Shown here piece by piece: positions 60,767 to 64,000 of a stretch of 64,000 nucleotides of DNA (positions are counted from its first letter, which is position 1; each line of letters starts with the position of its first letter). This DNA is from DASRDR01 sp963812945 [NCBI: uncultured Candidatus Rokubacteria bacterium] (GTDB taxonomy: Bacteria; Methylomirabilota; Methylomirabilia; Rokubacteriales): positions 3,038,001-3,102,000 of the forward strand of contig CAWEXD010000008.1 of the NCBI GenBank assembly GCA_963812945.1, given 5' to 3'. The notes under the pieces are model-generated. The model made no database searches, was not told the origin of the DNA, and worked only from the letters and a program-made list of their open reading frames with translations. The translations under genes and the position numbers were made by a program.

Positions 60767-62170
60767 ATGACGAGGCCCTATCGCTGGATCTGGCCGCTCT
60801 CCATCCTGCTCAACGCGTGGCTTCTGGCCGGCCAGGCGGCCGCAACCGAGTACTACCTGCGTCGTGCCAGCGGTGACGTCCTCCTCCCGAGCGCGCCCGT
60901 CGCCGCCACCGCGCCGTACAAGGATTCGCCCGCCCTCAACCGGACGACGTTCCGGGAGATCGGGACGTGGTCGACCGCCCCTTCGGTCACATCGCTGCAG
61001 CTCACGGCGCTCGGCGACCTCCACGCGTGGGTCGGGCTGAAGAACAGCGACGATCAGGGAACGTACTTCGACGTGCGGGCCGAGCTGGTCAAGGGCGGCG
61101 TGGTCATCGCCAGCGGCGAGGTCAAGAGCGTGCCGGGCGTGACGCGCAATCCCGACAAGGCCAAGCAGGTGGTGGTTGCGTTCGGTCCGATCGACGACGA
61201 CCAAGTTCCCGCCGGCAGCGTGCTGTCGCTCCGGATCCTCGCCAAGGTCGCCGAGAGCGGGGGTCACAATGACGCAGTCGGCCTGAGGCTCTACTACGAC
61301 GGGGTGAGCCGTCCGTCCAGGTTCGCGGGAACGCTCGGTCCCGCCGGCCCGCACATCGCTTTCACAGCGCCCGCTCCCGACGCCTCCGTGCCCGAGGGCA
61401 CGCTCCTCGTGCGGGGGACGGTGAGGGCCACCGGTGAGGCGGGGGTCAGCGTCAACGGATTTCCCGCGATGGTCCTCGGGGGCCAGTGGGCGGTCGAGCT
61501 TCCCGTGGACTCGAGCGTGCAACTTCTCACGGCGACGGCGAGCGTGATCGGCGGCGAGGGTGCGACGGCTTCGATTCCGATCACCGTCGCTCCCGCAGGG
61601 CCGGACGCGGTCAAGCTCCACGCCGACCCCGCCGACGGCGTCGCGCCGCTGGTCGTGACCTGGAAAGTTGTGAACAATACCGGGCGCGCCCTCATACAAT
61701 ACGAGCTGGACTCAACGGGGGGTGGCACCTTCGAGCTGGTCGAGAACTTGAACGACACGAAGGCGACGTATTCCACCCCCGGTCTCTGGTTTCCGAGCCT
61801 CCGCGTCACGGACGATCAGGGTGCCACCTACACGAGCACGGCAGCGATCGTCGCCAGCGATCCGGCGACCGTGAGCGCCCGCTTCGACGCTCTGTGGGCA
61901 GGGTTCAAGGTTCGGCTCCAGGTCCCGGACCTCGCGGGGGCGATGCAGTTCCTTGCGCCAACCCTGCAGCCTCGCATGGAGCGCGTGTTCCAGGACCTCG
62001 GCGCGGACCTGCCCGCGATCGCCTCGAGCTTCGGCGACCTCCACGTCACCGACCAACTGGGCGACCTGGCCGAGGCTGTCGTCGTGCAAGACGAACCGTC
62101 AGGGCGGCAGCTCTACTTCATCCAGTTCCGCCGCGACAGCCTCGGTCGCTGGCTGATCGAGGAGATGTAG
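60767..62170 (+). CDS. Secreted protein with Ig-like and PKD-like domains
   Basis: 467 aa. Signal peptide at the start (MTRPYRWIWPLSILLNAWLLAGQAAA). Residues ~27-215 form an extracellular beta-sandwich region (SVTSLQLTALGDLHAWVGLKN). A short Ig-like/glucodextranase-B-like domain follows around 220-300 (PAPDASVPEGTLLVRGTVRATGEAGVSVNG). A PKD-like domain lies around 300-370 (DAVKLHADPADGVAPLVVTWKV, PSLRVTDDQGAT). The C-terminal ~100 residues (MERVFQDLGADLPAIASSFGDLHVTDQLGDLAEAVV) look like a cystatin/import-type surface module. Start ATG 60767 has GGAGG; a longer in-frame ATG at 60620 would bury the signal. No enzyme motif seen. Confidence 0.8.
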   Translation: MTRPYRWIWPLSILLNAWLLAGQAAATEYYLRRASGDVLLPSAPVAATAPYKDSPALNRTTFREIGTWSTAPSVTSLQLTALGDLHAWVGLKNSDDQGTYFDVRAELVKGGVVIASGEVKSVPGVTRNPDKAKQVVVAFGPIDDDQVPAGSVLSLRILAKVAESGGHNDAVGLRLYYDGVSRPSRFAGTLGPAGPHIAFTAPAPDASVPEGTLLVRGTVRATGEAGVSVNGFPAMVLGGQWAVELPVDSSVQLLTATASVIGGEGATASIPITVAPAGPDAVKLHADPADGVAPLVVTWKVVNNTGRALIQYELDSTGGGTFELVENLNDTKATYSTPGLWFPSLRVTDDQGATYTSTAAIVASDPATVSARFDALWAGFKVRLQVPDLAGAMQFLAPTLQPRMERVFQDLGADLPAIASSFGDLHVTDQLGDLAEAVVVQDEPSGRQLYFIQFRRDSLGRWLIEEM

Positions 62171-62236
62171 TGCCACTCCTGACCGGCCGGCGCGGTCACC
62201 GGACCCTGGGCGCCGGCCTGCTGCTCGTCCTGCCTC

Positions 62237-62797
62237 GTGGGAATGGCCGCATACGCCCAGACCAAGTCTGATCCCTTGTGTCCACACATCGTCGCGTGCG
62301 AGTACGAGGCGCCGGCGTTCACGATCCGCGTCGTCGACAAGCAGACGGGCCAGCCGCTCGCCGGCATCCATGGCATCGCAACCTGGATCGCCTACGGCGG
62401 GCCGCGTCGGCGCTGGCCGCTGATGGTGCTCGAGGCCGTAAGCGGCCCGGATGGGCAGCTCTCGTTCCCCGCCTGGGGGCCTGCACGCAGCGGAACCGAT
62501 GGAGTGTTGCCTGGCGACGATCCGGTGATCAGCCTCTTTCTGCCGGGATATCGCGCCGGCCTAGTCTACAACGCCCCCCCTATTCGGACTACCTCATACG
62601 GCTCGCGTGCGCCCCTTCGATCCCAGCAGGGCGTACCTTTGCAACTGGTTCCTTTTCAGGGCAGTACGGCCGAGGTACTCGCAGAGCTCAGGAAGGCGAG
62701 CGATCCGTTCGACGGAGAGACCGTATCCGAACACGATCCGCAGGCGTTTCAGCAGACGTATGTGAACCGGCTCAGGCGTCTGATCAGCAGAAGTTGA
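62237..62797 (+). CDS. Secreted carboxypeptidase-regulatory-like protein, frame broken at both ends
   Basis: The central frame encodes a beta-sandwich domain of the CarboxypepD_reg kind: TIRVVDKQTGQPLAGIHGIATW, SGPDGQLSFPAWGPARSG, DDPVISLFLPGYRAGLVYN. Its signal peptide (LLTGRRGHRTLGAGLLLVL) lies in another frame that opens at GTG 62170, overlapping the previous stop, and would join after a one-base change near 62232. The C-terminus also continues in another frame (EVERLPRRTRDVENFLWALN to 62888), ending in an ATGA overlap with the next start. Native gene would run ~62170-62888. Function unknown; exported. Confidence 0.55.
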   Translation: MGMAAYAQTKSDPLCPHIVACEYEAPAFTIRVVDKQTGQPLAGIHGIATWIAYGGPRRRWPLMVLEAVSGPDGQLSFPAWGPARSGTDGVLPGDDPVISLFLPGYRAGLVYNAPPIRTTSYGSRAPLRSQQGVPLQLVPFQGSTAEVLAELRKASDPFDGETVSEHDPQAFQQTYVNRLRRLISRS

Positions 62798-62884
62798 GCG
62801 TCTGCCACGTCGGACGCGCGATGTGGAGAACTTTCTCTGGGCACTGAATGCGGATATTCGCTCGTACTACATCGGAGGTGGGCG

Positions 62885-64000
62885 ATGACGCGCGCTCTCA
62901 CGCTTGGCTCTCGTCGGCGCATTCCTCGTCTTCGGACTCACCGCACACGGATCAGGGAAGTGCCTACGAACTGCGCACTCACGGGGAAATCACGCGCAGA
63001 GCGTATGTGAAATCCGAAGGCATCAAGGCGTACCTTCAAGCAAACGGGCTCGAGGACACGCGACACGATTCGACCCTGAGCGCGAGAACCGATCCAACGA
63101 AGACTTGGTGCGATTTCAGAATACGGGAACCGCTCCAGGATTGGATGATCGAGGGCGCCATCCGAGAGGACGACTTCACGGGCGGCCTGTTGAATCGCAT
63201 GTTCGGATGTCCACGCCCCCAGAATCCGCCATCGGAGACGAACCGCATCCTGAATCACTTCTTCGACGTGCAGCGCGGCGGTCGGGGGCTTACGATCCTC
63301 GTAGAGTTGGGCTTCCCGGCGCCGGATTGGGCACTTGGGCGCCAGGGTCGAGGCTCGGGGCCAGGACAGAACGAATTCTCTCTGCTGGATGCCCGAGAGT
63401 ATCAGTATCAGTCCTTGATCGCAACGCACGGGGGCGCGAGGGACAAGAACACCGCGCTTCTCTTCAAGGCGCTGGGCCAAATCCTCCACAACCTCCAAGA
63501 TATGGCGCAGCCCCAGCACACCCGGAACGACCAACATGCGGACTGCTCACGCTTGCCACACGGTGTCGATGGCGGTCATAGCTGGTATGAGCAATACGTC
63601 GAAGATCGCACCCTGAGGCGAGCCTTCCCGAGGCGTGGTGGTGAAATTCCCCCGGAGCTCGTGCTCGGGGAATACGAGCCGGTCTCGACCCGACCCTATC
63701 AGGAGTTCTTCACCGATTCGGCTCGCCGTGGTCTGGCGGAATTCAGCAGCCTCAACTTCCTTTCGGTCGGAACGAATCTCGGGAGCAACCCCGAGTGCGG
63801 CGGGTTGATTGAGCCGCCATGCCAGGCCACGGCTTACCAGCAGCGGTTCCAGCCCTTCACCACGGCGACTCTCAAGGGCCAGGTCTCGGGCGTCGTCACT
63901 CTCTACACACGCAGCGTCGTCGACGCGCTCACTGGGCAGCCGATCCTTGAGGTTCCCCTCAGTAGCCGCTCGGTTTGGGACCATCTACTCGAGAACGCTG
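62885..64000 (+). CDS. Secreted zinc-dependent phospholipase C/S1-P1-like protein, frameshifted near its start, cut by window edge
   Basis: ATG 62885 follows a perfect GGAGGT, so it is the likely start, but the signal peptide (LALVGAFLVFGLTAH) and the mature part (from about 62950) are in different frames. The mature frame stays open to the window edge and can be read unbroken from GTG 62878. It has HGEITRRAY (first metal His), EGAIREDDFTGG, NRILNHFFD, and KALGQILHNLQDMAQPQHTRND, a pattern typical of zinc-dependent phospholipase C or S1/P1 nuclease-like proteins. Two one-base shifts would give an intact secreted enzyme. The C-terminus lies beyond the window. Unrecognised substrate. Confidence 0.6.

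Overview
This is a GC-rich window (roughly 70% G+C by eye) with densely packed genes, many 4-bp ATGA/GTGA stop-start overlaps, and no rRNA, tRNA, CRISPR array or insertion sequence that I can see. The gene content is typical of uncultured soil or subsurface bacteria: a TAXI-type TRAP transporter, three LLM flavin-dependent oxidoreductases, a CoA-transferase/thiolase/DUF35 set, ABC_sub_bind and sugar-ABC binding proteins, and sigma54 two-component genes. By resemblance I would place it in Candidatus Rokubacteria / Methylomirabilota or a neighbouring lineage. That is an inference; there is no marker gene here to prove it.

Layout. 1-5.2 kb: TRAP permease, its TAXI binding protein, and a CPBP membrane protease, all leftward. 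5.3-7.4 kb: an exported glycerophosphodiester phosphodiesterase and an adenosine-deaminase-like enzyme. 7.6-13.8 kb: a tightly coupled four-gene surface-polysaccharide operon (GT4, CapK/PaaK-like adenylating enzyme, GT4, ATP-grasp fused to NodB deacetylase). 14-17 kb: RidA, an internally deleted FkbM methyltransferase remnant, an enoyl-CoA hydratase, and an HtrA-type protease. 17.1-17.9 kb: a DUF4258/MqsA-like toxin-antitoxin pair with a palindromic operator. 18-22.8 kb: a leftward catabolic operon (LLM oxidoreductase, DSD1-type PLP enzyme, hydrolase, PQQ-like propeller, cupin). 23-29 kb: zinc alcohol dehydrogenase, a class III cyclase with an unusual N-terminus, a lipoprotein hydrolase, and two LLM oxidoreductases. 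29-36.9 kb: a sugar-type ABC locus with three near-duplicate Tat-exported binding proteins, RraA and SDR enzymes and one permease pair, but no ATPase. 36.9-44.4 kb: a shortened ABC_sub_bind protein, a methyltransferase, a second CapK-like paralogue, thioesterase, DinB-like protein, isonitrile-hydratase-like protein, citramalate synthase and VapBC. 44.5-47.3 kb: a hybrid histidine kinase behind a metallothionein-like gene, and a small zinc-ribbon protein. 47.3-53.8 kb: CoA-transferase/DUF35/Cys-less thiolase operon, class IV aminotransferase, and an FMN 2-hydroxy-acid oxidase with a VOC protein. 53.9-54.6 kb: MazEF-like pair. 54.6-59.9 kb: DinB protein, an orphan LolD-type ATPase, a kinase/REC/NtrC-type operon and a 7Fe ferredoxin. 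60-64 kb: a ~0.8 kb hairpin-bearing non-coding stretch and a run of secreted proteins, the last two broken by apparent single-base frameshifts.

How it fits together. The window reads as a scavenging heterotroph: importers for organic acids and sugars feed oxidoreductases, lyases, CoA-transferases and thiolase-like enzymes of small-molecule catabolism. A separate surface-polysaccharide locus, three toxin-antitoxin modules and a two-component/sigma54 block provide envelope and regulatory functions. Signs of decay or indel error (FkbM remnant, shortened binding protein, frameshifted cysteine-repeat protein, frameshifted right-end genes) are concentrated in accessory genes.
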